The notes under the pieces: generated by a model
Seen by the model: the letters and a program-made list of their open reading frames with translations, nothing else
What the model was told of the DNA's origin: nothing
Databases searched by the model: none
Shown here: positions 39,996 through 49,794 of the stretch, piece after piece
Layout of the letters: each line of letters begins with the position of its first letter
Numbering within the stretch: position 1 is the stretch's first letter
NCBI RefSeq assembly: GCF_020169335.1
Contig: NZ_JAIEZN010000001.1
Location: forward strand, 1,009,426 to 1,073,425
Reading direction: 5' to 3'
Source of the DNA: Devosia aquimaris
GTDB lineage: Bacteria; Pseudomonadota; Alphaproteobacteria; Rhizobiales; Devosiaceae
DNA length: 64,000 nucleotides
Translations under genes and position numbers: made by a program

Positions 39996-40616
39996 ATGTT
40001 CACCCTGACCACGCTGATCCCCTATCTGGGCGCCTGTTTCCTCCTGGCCATTGTGCCCGGACCCACCGTCACCGTCATTGTGGCCAATGCGCTGGCGCGC
40101 GGCACCGGGGCAGGGCTGGCCATTGTCGCCGGCACCCAGGCCGGCTTTCTGGTCATGACCCTGGTGGTGGCGCTGGGCATGCAGGCGCTGGTGGCCTTCA
40201 TGGGCTGGGCCTTCGACGGGATCAAGCTGATTGGCGCCGCCTATCTGGTCTGGCTGGGCTACAAGATGTGGCGCTCCAATGGCGAGCTGGGCGCGGCGCA
40301 GGCCGAACGCACCAAGTCCCGCGGCGCCATGGCGCTCGAGGGCTTCCTCGTGATCCTCTCCAATCCCAAGGCACTGATTTTCCTGGGGGCTTTCCTGCCG
40401 CAGTTTGTCGACGTCACCCAGCCGACCTTCCCGCAGGTCATGGTGTTGGGCCTCTTCTTCATGCTGGTGGCCGGCTCGACAGACGCCATCTATGCCATTG
40501 TGGCCGGACGGGCCCGCGGCCTGCTCAGCGCCGCGCGCGTGCGCTTCGTGTCCCGCGTCTCTGGCCTGATCCTGATGGCCGGGGGGGCCTGGCTGGCGCT
40601 GCTCAAGCGCGCATGA
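39996..40616 (+). CDS. LysE/RhtB family exporter
   Basis: A 206-residue membrane protein with about six helices. [25 protein letters not shown] is the family N-terminal motif and [19 protein letters not shown] the second signature. GGAG lies eight bases before the ATG at 39996. It overlaps the following GNAT gene (ATGA), so the two are coupled. It is a distant paralogue of the LysE protein between uvrA and ssb. Confidence 0.9.
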   Translation: MFTLTTLIPYLGACFLLAIVPGPTVTVIVANALARGTGAGLAIVAGTQAGFLVMTLVVALGMQALVAFMGWAFDGIKLIGAAYLVWLGYKMWRSNGELGAAQAERTKSRGAMALEGFLVILSNPKALIFLGAFLPQFVDVTQPTFPQVMVLGLFFMLVAGSTDAIYAIVAGRARGLLSAARVRFVSRVSGLILMAGGAWLALLKRA

Positions 40617-41101
40617 CCCTCAGAATCGTCAACCTCCGCGACGCCAGGCAGTTCATCCCCGACATCGCCGATCGCATCTGGCATGCCTTTTGGCGCCACG
40701 ATGGCCATCCGCGTTCGGCCGTTGTCGCGGCCCTGGACGATGTGGTGGCGGCGCCAGCCTTTCCATTTACCCTGGTGGCGCTGACCGACGGCACCTTTGC
40801 CGGCACCGTCACCGCCATCGCGTCCGATCTCGCAGAACGCCCCGAACTGGGGCCATGGATCGCCGCGCTCTGGGTGGAGCCGGAGCAGCGTGGCGCTGGC
40901 ATCGCCAGGGCACTGGTCGATCAGGCCAATGCCACCATGTTCGCCCAGGGCCATGCCCAAATCTATCTCAACGCCAAGCCGACCATGCGGTCGTACTATC
41001 TCGGTACTGGCTGGACATTGATGGAGGCCGAGTCCGGCAAGACAAGCGTCGATATCTTCATCCGCGACGTGGCCGCGGGCGCTGGGACCGAACCAGACTA
41101 G
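40613..41101 (+). CDS. GNAT-family N-acetyltransferase
   Basis: A 162-residue GNAT domain. The acetyl-CoA-binding motif A is [19 protein letters not shown] (Q/RxxGxG/A), and [13 protein letters not shown] is the motif B region. The start is coupled to the LysE exporter, so the pair may modify and export a common metabolite, but this is inference. Its stop overlaps by four bases the convergent pentapeptide gene. Confidence 0.85.
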   Translation: MTLRIVNLRDARQFIPDIADRIWHAFWRHDGHPRSAVVAALDDVVAAPAFPFTLVALTDGTFAGTVTAIASDLAERPELGPWIAALWVEPEQRGAGIARALVDQANATMFAQGHAQIYLNAKPTMRSYYLGTGWTLMEAESGKTSVDIFIRDVAAGAGTEPD

Positions 41102-41478
41102 CCCTTGGCGGCCGCATAGGCTGCCAATAGGTCCGTCACCAGAATGCCATTGATCCGCATGCCTTCAAGATTGACCCGCTCGATGCTGGCGCCAGCCAGA
41201 TTGGCGTCGGCAATGCGCAAATTGCCCATATTGGCATCGGTAATCACGGCACCGGCAAGGTTGATGTTGTTCAGCGTTGCGCCGCCCAGGTTCACATCCT
41301 CAAAGGCTGCCGCGCTGAGGTCCGTGTCGTCGAAGCGGGCGCCGCTCATCAGGGCATAGAAGCGCGCGCCGGACAGGTTCACCCCGTCAAAGTGGCTGCG
41401 AGCCATGTCGGCCCGCTGATAGTGCCCGTCCTGCATCTGGGCTCCGGAGAAGGGATCGGCTTCGTTGCTGGTGCTCAT
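41098..41478 (-). CDS. Pentapeptide-repeat protein
   Basis: A 126-residue protein. From about residue 22 to 105 it follows the A(D/N)LxX repeat rule (for example VNLSGARF, TDLSAAAF, VNLGGATL, INLAGAVI, ANLAGASI, VNLEGMRI), predicting a right-handed quadrilateral beta-helix of about four coils. The C-terminal INGILVTDLLAAY tail recurs in a rhizobial subfamily. Larger members such as Qnr and MfpA mimic DNA on gyrase; gyrA lies 1.2 kb away, but no functional link is shown. Confidence 0.87.
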   Translation of the reverse strand: MSTSNEADPFSGAQMQDGHYQRADMARSHFDGVNLSGARFYALMSGARFDDTDLSAAAFEDVNLGGATLNNINLAGAVITDANMGNLRIADANLAGASIERVNLEGMRINGILVTDLLAAYAAAKG

Positions 41479-41589
41479 GATGTGCTCGCTACAGAGGGGT
41501 GTTGCCAGCAGGGTGGCACAATCGGCAGCGCCTTGCCACGGCAACCTGCCCATGACAAAACCCTAGCAACAACAATGGGGGAGGGCGCC

Positions 41590-42084
41590 ATGAGCAAGCT
41601 TGTTGGATTCTATCCGGGCTCATTCGATCCGCTGACGAATGGGCATCTGGACGTCATCGAGCGCGCCTGCAAGCTGGTCGACACGCTGGTGGTGGCCGTC
41701 GGCATCAACCCCGGCAAGAAGACGCCACTCTTTGCCCATGAGGATCGCCTGCTGATTCTGGAACAGGTGCTGGCCCCGGTTGGCAAGCGCACCGAGACCG
41801 AGTTCAAGTTCGTCGATTTCTCCGGCCTGATGGTCAATGCCGCCCGCGAGCACGGCGCCAAGCTGATCATTCGCGGCCTGCGCGACACCACCGACTACAA
41901 TTATGAGATGCAGATGGTGGGCATGAATGCCCAGATGGCGCCCGACCTGCAGACCGTCTTCCTGCCCTCCAGTCCACCGGTGCGGCATATCTCGGCCACA
42001 TTGGTGCGCCAGATCGCTGAAATGGGCGGCGACATCTCCGCCTTCGTCCCGCAAATCGTTCTCAAGGCCCTGAAAAGCAAATGA
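41590..42084 (+). CDS. coaD: Phosphopantetheine adenylyltransferase
   Basis: Catalyses the fourth step of coenzyme A synthesis, transferring AMP to 4'-phosphopantetheine. The 164-residue protein has the nucleotidyltransferase motif GSFDPLTNGHLD (TxGH with H19) and RHISATLVRQIA near the C-terminus. The ATG at 41590 follows a purine-rich GGGGGAGGG sequence. Its stop overlaps the start of the exported cyclophilin (ATGA). Confidence 0.96.
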   Translation: MSKLVGFYPGSFDPLTNGHLDVIERACKLVDTLVVAVGINPGKKTPLFAHEDRLLILEQVLAPVGKRTETEFKFVDFSGLMVNAAREHGAKLIIRGLRDTTDYNYEMQMVGMNAQMAPDLQTVFLPSSPPVRHISATLVRQIAEMGGDISAFVPQIVLKALKSK

Positions 42085-42668
42085 TCGCAATCACTCGTCG
42101 CCTGTTCGGCGCCCTCGTCATCGGCGCCGCAGCGCTGGCCGCCGCACCCGCCTTTGCCCAGAGCGGCACTCCGCACCTGATCCTGACGCTGGATAAGGGC
42201 ACGGTCGATATCGAACTGCTCCCCGCCATTGCCCCCAAGCATGTCGAGCGCGTCATCGCCCTGACCAACGAAGGCGCCTATGACGGCGTGGTGTTCCACC
42301 GCGTTATCGATGGCTTCATGGCCCAGACCGGCGACGTCAAGTTCGGCAAGACCGGCGGCCCTGATTTCGACCTGACCCGTGCCGGCATGGGCGGTTCCGA
42401 AATGCCCGACGTCGAGGCCGAGTTCAACGCCGAGAGCTTCCAGCCCGGCGTGGTCGGCGCGGCCCGGTCGCAGGACCCCAATTCGTTCAACAGCCAGTTC
42501 TTCATCACCACGGCTGACGCCAGCTTCCTCAATGGCCAGTACACCGTGTTCGGCAAGGTCGTGAGCGGCATGGAAGCCGTGAATGCGCTTGAGAAGGGTC
42601 CCAAGGAGCAGAACGGCGCCGTCGCCAACCCCGACAAGATCGTCAAGGCGACCATCGAGTACAAGTAA
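42081..42668 (+). CDS. Periplasmic cyclophilin-type peptidyl-prolyl isomerase
   Basis: A 195-residue cyclophilin with a Sec signal peptide (hydrophobic [19 protein letters not shown], cleavage after AFA near residue 26). Catalytic-region motifs FHRVIDGFMAQTGD and NSQFFIT are present. It speeds proline isomerisation in exported proteins. It is coupled to coaD and followed by a cytoplasmic paralogue. Confidence 0.92.
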   Translation: MIAITRRLFGALVIGAAALAAAPAFAQSGTPHLILTLDKGTVDIELLPAIAPKHVERVIALTNEGAYDGVVFHRVIDGFMAQTGDVKFGKTGGPDFDLTRAGMGGSEMPDVEAEFNAESFQPGVVGAARSQDPNSFNSQFFITTADASFLNGQYTVFGKVVSGMEAVNALEKGPKEQNGAVANPDKIVKATIEYK

Positions 42669-42676
42669 TCCGCCGG

Positions 42677-42694
42677 CCACGCCCAGGCGTGGCG
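42677..42694. other. Hairpin between the two cyclophilin genes
   Basis: GCCACGCC and GGCGTGGC form an 8-bp stem with a CA centre just after the first gene. No T-run follows, so termination is uncertain. Confidence 0.35.
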
Positions 42695-42836
42695 GCATGC
42701 CGACAGTCAGGTTCGCCGCGATAGACGCGGCGGGCCCCATGGCCGGGCGATAGGCACAAGCGGGCGTGGCAGAGGTTGCGCGTTGCGATCTTTCGCCTTA
42801 CATGCGGGCCACATTCCCAACCGAAAGTTGCACCAA

Positions 42837-43316
42837 ATGGCTGAATACGCCGATCCCGAAAACACCCTCGTCATCGAAACCACCAAGGGCACGGTCGTGA
42901 TCGCCATGCGTCCGGACCTGGCTCCGAACCATGTTGCGCACATCAAGAAGCTGGCGCGCGAAGGCTTCTATGACGGCATCGTGTTCCACCGCGTCATCGA
43001 GGGCTTCATGGCCCAGACCGGCTGCCCGCAGGGCCGTGGCACCGGCGGTTCGAAGTACCCCGATCTCAAGCAGGAATTCAACGCCGAGCCCCACGTCCGT
43101 GGCACCGCCTCGATGGCCCGCGCCCAGAACCCGGATTCGGCCAACTCGCAGTTCTTCATCTGCTTCACCGATGCACCCTTCCTCAACCGTCAGTACACGG
43201 TCTGGGGCCAGGTCATCGAAGGCATGGAAAACGTCGACCAGATCAAGCGCGGCGAGCCCGTGGTCAATCCCGACAAGATGGTGTCGGTGAAGGTTGCGGC
43301 CGATATCGCCGCCTGA
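42837..43316 (+). CDS. Cytoplasmic cyclophilin-type peptidyl-prolyl isomerase
   Basis: A 159-residue cyclophilin without a signal peptide, with FHRVIEGFMAQTGCPQGRGTG and NSQFFICF motifs. An in-frame TTG at 42783 is unlikely to be the start. It is the cytoplasmic partner of the preceding exported enzyme, a tandem arrangement common in this order next to queA-tgt. Confidence 0.93.
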   Translation: MAEYADPENTLVIETTKGTVVIAMRPDLAPNHVAHIKKLAREGFYDGIVFHRVIEGFMAQTGCPQGRGTGGSKYPDLKQEFNAEPHVRGTASMARAQNPDSANSQFFICFTDAPFLNRQYTVWGQVIEGMENVDQIKRGEPVVNPDKMVSVKVAADIAA

Positions 43317-43340
43317 TCCCGACTCGTGCCATGATTTTCA

Positions 43341-43369
43341 GACCCTCGGGCGCCGCCCGGGGGTCTTTT
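43341..43369 (+). terminator. Terminator after the cyclophilin genes
   Basis: GACCCTCGGGC and GCCCGGGGGTC pair over 11 bases (one G-U) around a GCC loop and run into TTTT. Confidence 0.85.
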
Positions 43370-43392
43370 GTTGATGGGGACGTCGCTTGCGG

Positions 43393-43842
43393 ATGGATAC
43401 CATTCTCTGGGCCCTGATGGGCATTGTCGCCGGGGCCTGCATTGCCGTTCAGGCGCCGATCAATGCCCAGTTGGGGCGCAACCTGGGCGTGCCCATTGCG
43501 GCCGCGGGCGTCTCCTTCGTGGCCGGCGCGATCCTGCTCTGGGCTATTGCGCTGATCTATAGCCGCAGCACCGGCATCGCCATCAACTTCGGCGCGCCCG
43601 CACCCTGGACGTTTGTCGCCGGCGGCGTGCTGGGCGCCTTCTACGTGTTCTCCAACATCATGCTGACGCCCATGATCGGCGCGGCGGCGGTGATGGCCCT
43701 GTCGGTGGCCGGGCAATTGGTCGGCGGCCTGCTGCTCGACAAGTCCGGCTTCATGGGCATGGCCGTGCGCGAGATCTCGCTGGGCCGCATCGCCGGGGCG
43801 ATGCTGCTTGTGATTGGGGCGTTGATGATCCGGCTGCTATAG
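43393..43842 (+). CDS. DMT-superfamily membrane protein, DUF606/YdcZ type
   Basis: A 149-residue protein with five predicted helices. The start TILWALMGIVAGACIAVQAPINAQLGRNLG matches the single-domain DUF606 (YdcZ) transporters, which act as homodimers or paired halves. No partner half lies nearby. It sits between the cyclophilins and queA and seems to be an accessory insertion into that conserved order. Confidence 0.83.
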   Translation: MDTILWALMGIVAGACIAVQAPINAQLGRNLGVPIAAAGVSFVAGAILLWAIALIYSRSTGIAINFGAPAPWTFVAGGVLGAFYVFSNIMLTPMIGAAAVMALSVAGQLVGGLLLDKSGFMGMAVREISLGRIAGAMLLVIGALMIRLL

Positions 43843-43893
43843 CTGATTCAACGCTGATTCCGGCGCCGTTGCCGGACCTGCCATTGGGTCGCC

Positions 43894-44955
43894 ATGCTTG
43901 TTTCGGACTTTGATTTCACGCTCCCCGAGGAGCTCATTGCCCTGCATCCGGTCGAGCCGCGCGACAGCGCGCGTCTCCTGCTGGTCGATCCGACCCGCGG
44001 GCTGAGCGACAAGCATGTGCCCGATCTGGTGAACCTGCTGCGCGCCGGCGACGTTCTGGTGGTTAATGACACTCGCGTGCTGCCGGCCGAACTCAAGGGC
44101 GTCCGCCTGCGCGGCGACACCCGCGCCAATGTCTCGTTCAACCTGCACAAGCGCGACGATGCCCATACCTGGCGCGCCTTTGCCCGCCCGGCCAAGAAAC
44201 TGCAACTGCTCGATCAGCTAGAACTGGGCAATGGCGCGGGCGATGTGCTGCGCGCCCGTGTGGCCGGCAAGGGCGACACCGGCGAAGTGACCCTCGAATT
44301 TGAATTGGGCGGCGCTGCCCTCGACGAAGCCATCAAGGCCCAGGGCGCCATGCCGCTGCCGCCCTATATCGGCGCCAAGCGCGACCTGACCGAGCGCGAC
44401 AAGACCGACTACCAGACCGTCTATGCCGCCGAGGATGGCGCCGTGGCCGCGCCCACGGCCGGCCTGCATTTCACGCAAAGCCTGCTCGAGCGCATCCAGG
44501 AGCGCGGCGTCACCATCGAGCGCGTCACGCTGCATGTCGGGGCAGGGACCTTCCTGCCCATGAAGGTCGACAAGACTGAAGACCATGTCATGCATTCCGA
44601 ATGGGGCGAGATCGACGCCGCCACGGTCGAGCGCATCAATGCCGCCCGCGAAGCCGGCGGTCGCGTCGTCGCCGTCGGCACCACCAGTCTCCGTCTGCTC
44701 GAAAGCGCCTCCCGCGCCACCGGCAAGCTGGCGCCCTTCAGCGGCGATACTGACATCTTCATCACGCCCGGATTCAAATTCGCCACGGTGGACATGCTGA
44801 TGACCAATTTCCACCTGCCCAAGTCGACCCTCTTCATGCTCGTCAGCGCCTTTGCCGGCTTCGAGACCATGAAGGCGGCCTACGCCCATGCGATTGCAGA
44901 CGGTTACCGGTTCTACTCCTATGGCGATTCCTCGCTGCTGATCCGGGCAGAGTAG
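43894..44955 (+). CDS. queA: S-adenosylmethionine:tRNA ribosyltransferase-isomerase
   Basis: Makes epoxyqueuosine in tRNA by transferring and rearranging the ribosyl group of SAM. The 353-residue protein has the conserved [24 protein letters not shown] start, [10 protein letters not shown] and [17 protein letters not shown]. It precedes tgt by 83 bases; the two act in consecutive steps of queuosine synthesis. Confidence 0.96.
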   Translation: MLVSDFDFTLPEELIALHPVEPRDSARLLLVDPTRGLSDKHVPDLVNLLRAGDVLVVNDTRVLPAELKGVRLRGDTRANVSFNLHKRDDAHTWRAFARPAKKLQLLDQLELGNGAGDVLRARVAGKGDTGEVTLEFELGGAALDEAIKAQGAMPLPPYIGAKRDLTERDKTDYQTVYAAEDGAVAAPTAGLHFTQSLLERIQERGVTIERVTLHVGAGTFLPMKVDKTEDHVMHSEWGEIDAATVERINAAREAGGRVVAVGTTSLRLLESASRATGKLAPFSGDTDIFITPGFKFATVDMLMTNFHLPKSTLFMLVSAFAGFETMKAAYAHAIADGYRFYSYGDSSLLIRAE

Positions 44956-45038
44956 GGACGGGCGGGCGCCGCGCCCTTCGGGGCCGCCGCCGCGCGGGGC
45001 ACTTCCCACTCGCGGCCCAACCGGCTAGAACCCGCGCC

Positions 45039-46178
45039 ATGAGCACGACAGACAAGCTGGTTACCTTCACCCTTTCGGCCACCGACGGCATGGCGCGGCG
45101 CGGCCGCATCGACACGCCGCGCGGCGATATCCAGACCCCGGCCTTCATGCCCGTGGGCACGGCCGGCACGGTCAAAGCCATGTATCCCGAACAGGTGCGC
45201 GAGACCGGCGCAGATATCCTGCTGGGTAATACCTATCACCTGATGCTTCGCCCCGGCGCTGAGCGCGTCGCCAGCCAGGGCGGGTTGCACAAGTTCATGG
45301 ATTGGGAGCGTCCCATCCTCACAGACAGCGGCGGCTTCCAGGTCATGTCGCTGGCCCAGCTGCGCAAGCTCAATGAGTGCGGCGTCACCTTCAAATCCCA
45401 TATCGACGGCTCGGCCCACGAGCTGACGCCCGAGCGGTCGGTTCAGATCCAGACCCTGCTCGACAGCGACATCATCATGCAGCTCGACGAGTGCATTTCC
45501 CTGCCGGCCGAGCGCAAGGAGATGGAGCGCGCCATGGAGCTGTCGCTCCGCTGGGCCGACCGCTCCAAGATTGCCTTCAACAACCAGCCCAATCGCGCCC
45601 TGTTCGGCATTGTGCAGGGCGGCGACGACGCCGAGCTGCGCGCCCGCTCCGCCCAGGGGCTGAAGTCCATCGGCTTTGACGGCTATGCCGTCGGCGGTCT
45701 GGCCGTCGGCGAGCCGCAGGACGTCATGTTCCGCGTCATCGAGCAGATCACCCCCGAGCTGCCGACCGACCGTCCGCGCTATCTGATGGGCGTGGGCAAG
45801 CCCGACGACATCCTGGGCGCCATCGGCCGCGGCATCGACATGTTCGATTGCGTCCATCCCACCCGCGCCGGCCGCCATGGCCATGTCTATACCCGCTTTG
45901 GCGTCATCAACCTGAAGAATGCCCGGCATAGGGATGATCACAGGCCGATTGACGAGGCCTCGCCCAATCCCAATTGCCGCCGCTGGAGCCGCGCCTATCT
46001 GCATCACCTTGTTAAGACAGAAGAGATTTTGGGCGCGATGATCCTTTCCCAGATCAACCTGGCCTATTATCAAGAGCTGGTACAGGGCTGCCGCCGGGCG
46101 ATCGAGGGCGGCCGTTTCACTGATTTTGCGGCAGAGACGCGCGCGGCATGGGCTGCCGGCGACCTGCCGGTTCTCTGA
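45039..46178 (+). CDS. tgt: tRNA-guanine transglycosylase with altered zinc site
   Basis: Exchanges guanine 34 for the queuosine precursor preQ1 in tRNAs with GUN anticodons. The 379-residue protein has the substrate-Asp motif [17 protein letters not shown], and the nucleophile region around [15 protein letters not shown]. The C-terminal zinc motif, CxCxxC plus a His 26 residues later in described enzymes, here reads S308, N310, C313 and I339, so three of four ligands are replaced while WSRAYLHHL and the remaining fold are intact. It is downstream of queA. Confidence 0.95.
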   Translation: MSTTDKLVTFTLSATDGMARRGRIDTPRGDIQTPAFMPVGTAGTVKAMYPEQVRETGADILLGNTYHLMLRPGAERVASQGGLHKFMDWERPILTDSGGFQVMSLAQLRKLNECGVTFKSHIDGSAHELTPERSVQIQTLLDSDIIMQLDECISLPAERKEMERAMELSLRWADRSKIAFNNQPNRALFGIVQGGDDAELRARSAQGLKSIGFDGYAVGGLAVGEPQDVMFRVIEQITPELPTDRPRYLMGVGKPDDILGAIGRGIDMFDCVHPTRAGRHGHVYTRFGVINLKNARHRDDHRPIDEASPNPNCRRWSRAYLHHLVKTEEILGAMILSQINLAYYQELVQGCRRAIEGGRFTDFAAETRAAWAAGDLPVL

Positions 46179-46199
46179 CAGACACAAGGGGTCTTCGAC

Positions 46200-47840
46200 A
46201 TGGCTAAAGCTGGACGCAAGGCAAGTTTCCTCAGCCTGGGCAAACACCGCAAGCGGCTCGAAGATCAGCCCATGCGCGTTCAGTTCGCGGTCGATCCCAA
46301 CCGCTTCCGCCGCTATTCGGCCACCGGCGCCGGCATCCTGCTCGATTATTCCAAGAACCGCATCGATGGCGACGCCCTGGCGGCGCTGTTCGATCTGGCC
46401 CGTGCTGCCGGCGTCGAGGAACGTCGTGACCAGATGTGCGAAGGCGAGCACATCAACATTACTGAAGATCGCGCCGTCATGCACATGGCGCTGCGCTACC
46501 AGGGCGACAAGCCCGTGCCGGTCGACGGCAAGGATGTCATGCCCGACGTCCGCGCCGTGCTCAAGGCCATCGAGAGCTACACCAACGACATCCGCAGCGG
46601 CGCCATTCGCGGCCACGGCGGCGCCCAGTTCACAGACATCGTCAACATCGGCATTGGCGGCTCCGACCTCGGCCCCGCCATGGTGACCCTGGCGCTCGAG
46701 CCCTATACCCGCGCCGATCTGCGCGCCCACTATGTCTCCAATGTCGATGGCGCCCATATCCACGACGTGCTCAAGCGCCTTGATCCCAAGACGACGCTGT
46801 TCATCGTCGCCTCCAAGACCTTCACCACCGACGAGACCATGACCAACGCCGGCTCGGCCCGCGATTGGATCGCCGACACGCTGGGCGAAGAGGCCGTGCC
46901 CAATCATTTCGCCGCCGTCTCCACCAATATCCCGGCCTGCGCCAAGTTCGGCATCCGCGAAGACCGTATCTTCGGCTTCTGGGATTGGGTCGGCGGCCGC
47001 TATTCGGTGTGGTCGGCCATCGGCCTGCCGATTGCCCTGGCCGTCGGCTACGACAATTTCGCCAAATTCCTCCAGGGCGCCGATGCCATGGACCGGCACT
47101 TCCTCAGCGCGCCGCTCGAGGAAAACCTGCCCGTCATCATGGCCGTGCTCGGCGTCTGGTACCGCAATGTCTGGGGCTTCTCGACCCATGCCGTGCTGCC
47201 CTATGACCAGCGCATGAGCCGCTTTGCCGCCTATCTGCAGCAGCAGGACATGGAGAGCAACGGCAAGTCGGTCACGCTGTCGGGCAAGCCGGTCGGCTGG
47301 TCCACCGGCCCCATCGTCTGGGGCGAGCCCGGCACCAATGGCCAGCACGCCTTCTACCAGCTCATCCACCAGGGCACCGACGTCATCCCCTGCGATTTCC
47401 TCATTGCCGCCAAGCCGCATGAAAGCCTGCCGCCGCATCACGACAAGCTGGTGGCCAATGTGCTGGCCCAGTCCGAAGCCCTCATGCTCGGCAAGACCGA
47501 GGAAGAGGTCGTCGCCGAGCTCAAGGCCCAGGGCCTCGACAAGGCCAAGATCAAGGAACTGACCCCGCACAAGGTGTTCCCCGGCAATCGCCCTTCCAAC
47601 ACCCTGTTCTACGAGCAGCTCACCCCCGAGACGCTGGGCTCGCTGGTCGCGCTCTATGAGCACAAGGTGTTCACCCAGGGGGTGATCTGGAACGTCAATT
47701 CCTATGACCAGTGGGGCGTTGAACTGGGCAAGCAGCTCGCCAAGGCCCTGCTGCCCAAGGTGGAAGGCAAGCAGAGCGGCGAAGGCCACGACAGCTCGAC
47801 CCAGGGCCTGCTCGCCTACTACCTCGCCAACAAGGGCTGA
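46200..47840 (+). CDS. pgi: Glucose-6-phosphate isomerase
   Basis: Interconverts glucose 6-phosphate and fructose 6-phosphate. The 546-residue protein shows [21 protein letters not shown] and [14 protein letters not shown] (the PGI signatures), [19 protein letters not shown] and the C-terminal [14 protein letters not shown]. Length is standard for the bacterial family. It follows tgt by 21 bases and so may share its transcript. Confidence 0.97.
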   Translation: MAKAGRKASFLSLGKHRKRLEDQPMRVQFAVDPNRFRRYSATGAGILLDYSKNRIDGDALAALFDLARAAGVEERRDQMCEGEHINITEDRAVMHMALRYQGDKPVPVDGKDVMPDVRAVLKAIESYTNDIRSGAIRGHGGAQFTDIVNIGIGGSDLGPAMVTLALEPYTRADLRAHYVSNVDGAHIHDVLKRLDPKTTLFIVASKTFTTDETMTNAGSARDWIADTLGEEAVPNHFAAVSTNIPACAKFGIREDRIFGFWDWVGGRYSVWSAIGLPIALAVGYDNFAKFLQGADAMDRHFLSAPLEENLPVIMAVLGVWYRNVWGFSTHAVLPYDQRMSRFAAYLQQQDMESNGKSVTLSGKPVGWSTGPIVWGEPGTNGQHAFYQLIHQGTDVIPCDFLIAAKPHESLPPHHDKLVANVLAQSEALMLGKTEEEVVAELKAQGLDKAKIKELTPHKVFPGNRPSNTLFYEQLTPETLGSLVALYEHKVFTQGVIWNVNSYDQWGVELGKQLAKALLPKVEGKQSGEGHDSSTQGLLAYYLANKG

Positions 47841-47843
47841 CAC

Positions 47844-48794
47844 ATGCCCGGGGCCGCGCCGGCTATTGATCGCAATAGCCTGGCGCGGGCCTTCGCCGAA
47901 CTCGGCCTGGGCGAGCCCGTCGGCTTGACCCTCCTGGAGGGCGGCAGTGCGTTCTCCTACCGGGTTTCCCGGCAAAACGCCGATGAAATTGTCCTCAAGG
48001 TCTACAACGACCGGCGCGGAGACAGCTCCGGCAAGGAAGCCTTTGCCGCCGGCCTCCTTGCCAAACTTGGCGTCCCGATAACGCGTGTCATCGCCCGCGA
48101 CGAGAGCCTCACCCGCCTGCCATTCGGATATGCGGTGTCCAACTATCTGCCCGGCGTCCGGGTGGCCGTCTTCCAGGATGCGCCAGACGCCGCCGACCTC
48201 TATCGCGAGATGGGCGGCCTGTTGCGCCAATTGCATGGAGTACGCCTGCCGGCCTTCGGCGCGTTCAACGCCGATGGCATCGTCGACCCCATCGTCTCGC
48301 ACAGCGACTACATCGTCCAGTTGTGGACGAGCGTCCTGGAACGCTTTCGCCACTTCGGCGCCGCACCGGATCTCGCCGAACGGCTGAACCAGATCGTGAG
48401 CGAAAACCTTGGCCTTGTCGCCCACACCAGCGGGCCGGTTTTCGCGCATGACGATTTTCAGCCCAACAACATCTTGGCCGAGCGCAACGCCGCCGGGCGC
48501 CTGCGGCTGACCGGGCTGATCGATTTCGGCAATGCCCGCGCGGCCGATGCCATTTTCGATCTGGCCAAGGCCTTATTCTGCTGCGAACACGAGGCGCCGG
48601 GCTCGACGCGGCCTATCCTTGAGGGGTATGGACCGATCGATCATCCCGATCCGCAGCGCGCCCTATGGCTCTATACGATGATCCATCGTGTGGTGATGTG
48701 GTACTGGCTGCGCCATGTCGGCGTGATCGCGGACGGCGAACAGCACCAGTTGCTTGCAGACCTGCACGCCATGGCAGAGGAAAAAGACGTATGA
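47844..48794 (+). CDS. APH-family phosphotransferase
   Basis: A 316-residue protein kinase-like phosphotransferase. The catalytic loop is HDDFQPNNIL (around residues 200-210) and the metal-binding motif LIDFGNA follows near 235. The N-terminal lobe has a Gly-containing turn, LEGGSAFSYRV, and a Lys in EIVLKVY. Substrate is unknown; the family includes aminoglycoside, homoserine and sugar kinases. It starts three bases after pgi and is coupled to map by an ATGA overlap. Confidence 0.83.
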   Translation: MPGAAPAIDRNSLARAFAELGLGEPVGLTLLEGGSAFSYRVSRQNADEIVLKVYNDRRGDSSGKEAFAAGLLAKLGVPITRVIARDESLTRLPFGYAVSNYLPGVRVAVFQDAPDAADLYREMGGLLRQLHGVRLPAFGAFNADGIVDPIVSHSDYIVQLWTSVLERFRHFGAAPDLAERLNQIVSENLGLVAHTSGPVFAHDDFQPNNILAERNAAGRLRLTGLIDFGNARAADAIFDLAKALFCCEHEAPGSTRPILEGYGPIDHPDPQRALWLYTMIHRVVMWYWLRHVGVIADGEQHQLLADLHAMAEEKDV

Positions 48795-49546
48795 CCATCA
48801 CCACCGAAGAGCAGCTCGAACAGCTCAAGGCCATTGGCCGCATTTGTGCCTTGGCGCGCGAGACCATGGCTGCGGCGATGGAAGTGGGCATGACCACGCG
48901 AGAGCTCGACGAAATCGGCGCGCGCGTGCTGGCCGAGCATGGCGCCCAGTCGGCCCCCATCGTCACCTATGACTTTCCGGGCGCCACCTGCATTTCGGTG
49001 AATGAAGAAATCGCCCATGGCATTCCCGGAGACCGGGTGTTCCGCGAGGGCGATCTGGTCAATATCGACGTGTCCGCCGTCAAGGATGAGGTCTTTGCCG
49101 ATTGCGGCGCCTCCTACATCCTGGGCCAGGGCGACCAGCGCCTGGTCAACCTCTGCCGCGATGGCAAGAAGGCCATGTGGGCCGGCATCAATGCCGTCAA
49201 GGCCGGTGCCCCCTTGGGCGATATTGGCGATGCCATCGGCAAGTTCGCCAAAAAGGGCGGCTATACGCTGATCCGCAACCTCGCCAGCCATGGCGTGGGC
49301 GATAGCCTGCATGACGAGCCCGGCGAGATCCCCACCTGGCCCGACAGGTCCGAACGCCGCCGCATGGCCAATGGCCTGGTCTTCACCATCGAGCCCTTCC
49401 TGTCGCTGGGCGGACGCATGGCCGACCAGAAGTCGGAAGACGATGAGTGGACGCTGATCAGCCGGCCCGCTGCACCCTGTGTGCAGTATGAGCATACCGT
49501 GGTGGCCACGCCCCGCGGCGCGGTCGTCGTCACCCTGGCCGCCTAG
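48791..49546 (+). CDS. map: Methionine aminopeptidase type I
   Basis: Removes N-terminal Met from nascent proteins. The 251-residue protein has the dimetal ligands in IDVSAVKDEVFADCG (two Asp), SHGVG (His) and FTIEPF (Glu), and a C-terminal Glu in QYEHTVV. The active-site His is in NEEIAHGIPG. It may be a second copy in the genome, because its position with the phosphotransferase is not the usual one. Confidence 0.92.
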   Translation: MTITTEEQLEQLKAIGRICALARETMAAAMEVGMTTRELDEIGARVLAEHGAQSAPIVTYDFPGATCISVNEEIAHGIPGDRVFREGDLVNIDVSAVKDEVFADCGASYILGQGDQRLVNLCRDGKKAMWAGINAVKAGAPLGDIGDAIGKFAKKGGYTLIRNLASHGVGDSLHDEPGEIPTWPDRSERRRMANGLVFTIEPFLSLGGRMADQKSEDDEWTLISRPAAPCVQYEHTVVATPRGAVVVTLAA

Positions 49547-49582
49547 ATAGATTCACTCTTCCGGGGACTTGCGGCTCCTTTG

Positions 49583-49621
49583 CCTCCCTCCCCCTTGAGG
49601 GGAGGGAACGAGGGAGGGGGT
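49583..49621. repeat. Purine/pyrimidine-rich palindromic intergenic element
   Basis: CCCTCCCCC-TTGA-GGGGAGGG forms a hairpin, followed by a second AGGGAGGGGG block. It looks like the short palindromic intergenic repeats spread in Hyphomicrobiales genomes, but with one copy in the window this cannot be tested. The rest of 49547-49794 holds only minor hairpins and no gene. Confidence 0.45.
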
Positions 49622-49794
49622 CTGTCGGTGGCCCACAAAGCCACCCCCATCTCGACCCTCGCGTCAGGAGCCTGCACTCAGGCGCGCAAAGCGCGACCCG
49701 GGCGGGGAGGGGGCGACAGAACCGCGTCAATTCGCGCTCAAAACGATCTAGAGCGCAACGCGAAGAAAATCGCGCAGGGAACTGGAATGATTCG

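Noticed and set aside
39629..40612. Long upstream extension of the GNAT frame through gyrA and lysE
   Set aside because: Only the part from the ATG at 40613 resembles an acetyltransferase; the rest is an out-of-frame reading of two other genes.
44919..48449. Minus-strand open frame of 1176 codons opposite tgt, pgi and the phosphotransferase
   Set aside because: It spans three well-supported genes on the other strand and has no recognisable motif.
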